NCBI GenBank assembly: GCA_963695075.1
Contig: CAVOFR010000007.1
Coordinates: 496,001 to 560,000, forward strand
From: CAWCAL01 sp963695075
Lineage (GTDB): Bacteria > Actinomycetota > Acidimicrobiia > Acidimicrobiales > CAWCAL01
Length of the DNA: 64,000 nucleotides
Reading direction: 5' to 3'
Below are positions 63,707 to 64,000 of the stretch, one piece after another. A program made the translations under genes and the position numbers. How positions within the stretch are numbered: the stretch's first letter is position 1; every line of letters begins with the position of its first letter. The notes under the pieces are model-generated. The model was not told the DNA's origin, ran no database searches, and worked only from the letters and a program-made list of their open reading frames with translations.

Positions 63707-63728
63707 AGGAGAGCGGCGACGCTCTCCT
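63707..63728. promoter_or_regulatory. Palindrome upstream of SMC-like gene
   Basis: AGGAGAGCG and CGCTCTCCT pair perfectly around GCGA. A second inverted pair GCGACC/GGTCGC spans 63731-63752. They lie between the SMC-like start and the upstream gene's stop and could be operator or terminator. Confidence 0.4.
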
Positions 63729-63823
63729 AAGCGACCGCTCTCTCTTGGTCGCAGAGGGCGACAGCACCCGCCGCGGTGACCACCGGGTAGTGCGCAGGCT
63801 CTGCGGTGCCAGCGGCGGGGAGC

Positions 63824-64000
63824 TCAAGGCCGAGCGCTACTCCCGACCCTGTGCAACGGCGCCTTCGGCCAGCACATGCTGACCAGCCTCGTGATCAGTA
63901 TCTGGGTGTGGTGCACGACCTCCGGTCGATGCTCTTGGTCTGAGAGCATTGCTTCGAGCTGGTCGGCGAGCATGTTGATCAATGAATACAGATCCTGAAC
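63824..64000 (-). CDS. C-terminal end of a hypothetical protein
   Basis: A minus-strand frame enters from beyond the window and ends at TGA 63824-63826. The visible 58 residues include VQDLYSLINMLADQLEAMLS and VVHHTQILITRLVSMCWPKA, plausible helical sequence. No family can be named from this piece. It is upstream of and co-directional with the SMC-like gene. Confidence 0.35.
   Translation of the reverse strand, partial: VQDLYSLINMLADQLEAMLSDQEHRPEVVHHTQILITRLVSMCWPKAPLHRVGSSARP

Overview
The window is high-GC DNA with densely packed, often 4-bp-overlapping genes. It suggests an actinobacterium, most likely of the class Acidimicrobiia. This is an inference from gene content: a UPF0182 membrane protein, a DivIVA-domain protein, F420-type oxidoreductases (LLM and PPOX families), a DUF222/HNH protein and an MreB homologue together. 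No rRNA is present. The only tRNA seen is an initiator-type tRNA-Met at 34512-34588.

The left half (1-34.5 kb) looks like ordinary chromosome. It starts with the end of mreB, followed by a convergent minus-strand unit of HEAT-repeat protein, crotonase, LivF, LivG, LivH, LivM and a solute-binding lipoprotein. Next come a PDZ/S16 protease, a DivIVA protein with an unusual Cys-rich tail, UPF0182, a class III cyclase, CBS, Maf, Dus, a SMUG-type glycosylase, an amidohydrolase, GDSL hydrolases, ArfB, an LLM oxidoreductase, two nitroreductases, an aldo/keto reductase, two PPOX proteins, a DUF222/HNH protein, a zinc alcohol dehydrogenase, and an ECF sigma factor with its membrane partner and a DoxX-like protein. 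An Xre/nucleotidyltransferase pair lies just before the tRNA. One lipoprotein here (21317-22078) has its SGNH-hydrolase blocks in circularly permuted order.

The right half (34.6-64 kb) is accessory DNA next to the tRNA. Its first 8.8 kb is bracketed by imperfect direct repeats (34655 and 43415). It carries a frameshifted ImmA/IrrE peptidase, a deoxyribosyltransferase-like protein, a Doc/RHH toxin-antitoxin pair, a tyrosine integrase, an Xre regulator, an excisionase broken by a 73-bp tandem duplication, and a MobF relaxase-helicase. This looks like an integrative mobilizable element.

From 43.5 kb on there is a defence-like island. It holds a cytosine methyltransferase, a short McrA-head-like protein, Vsr, a MORC/MutL-like GHKL ATPase, an uncharacterised protein, a DUF6339-like protein and a second cytosine methyltransferase. 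Facing them on the minus strand are an SMC/Rad50-like ATPase with a small partner, a 600-residue P-loop ATPase and a very large FtsK-type translocase. The combination of modification enzymes, a GHKL ATPase and three separate motor ATPases is the best candidate for an undescribed system.

Many genes in the right half, and two in the left half, are interrupted by one-base indels although coding potential continues in another frame. Several are length changes in short homopolymers, so sequencing or assembly error is at least as likely as true decay. Coordinates of such genes are given as the full span across the frame changes.
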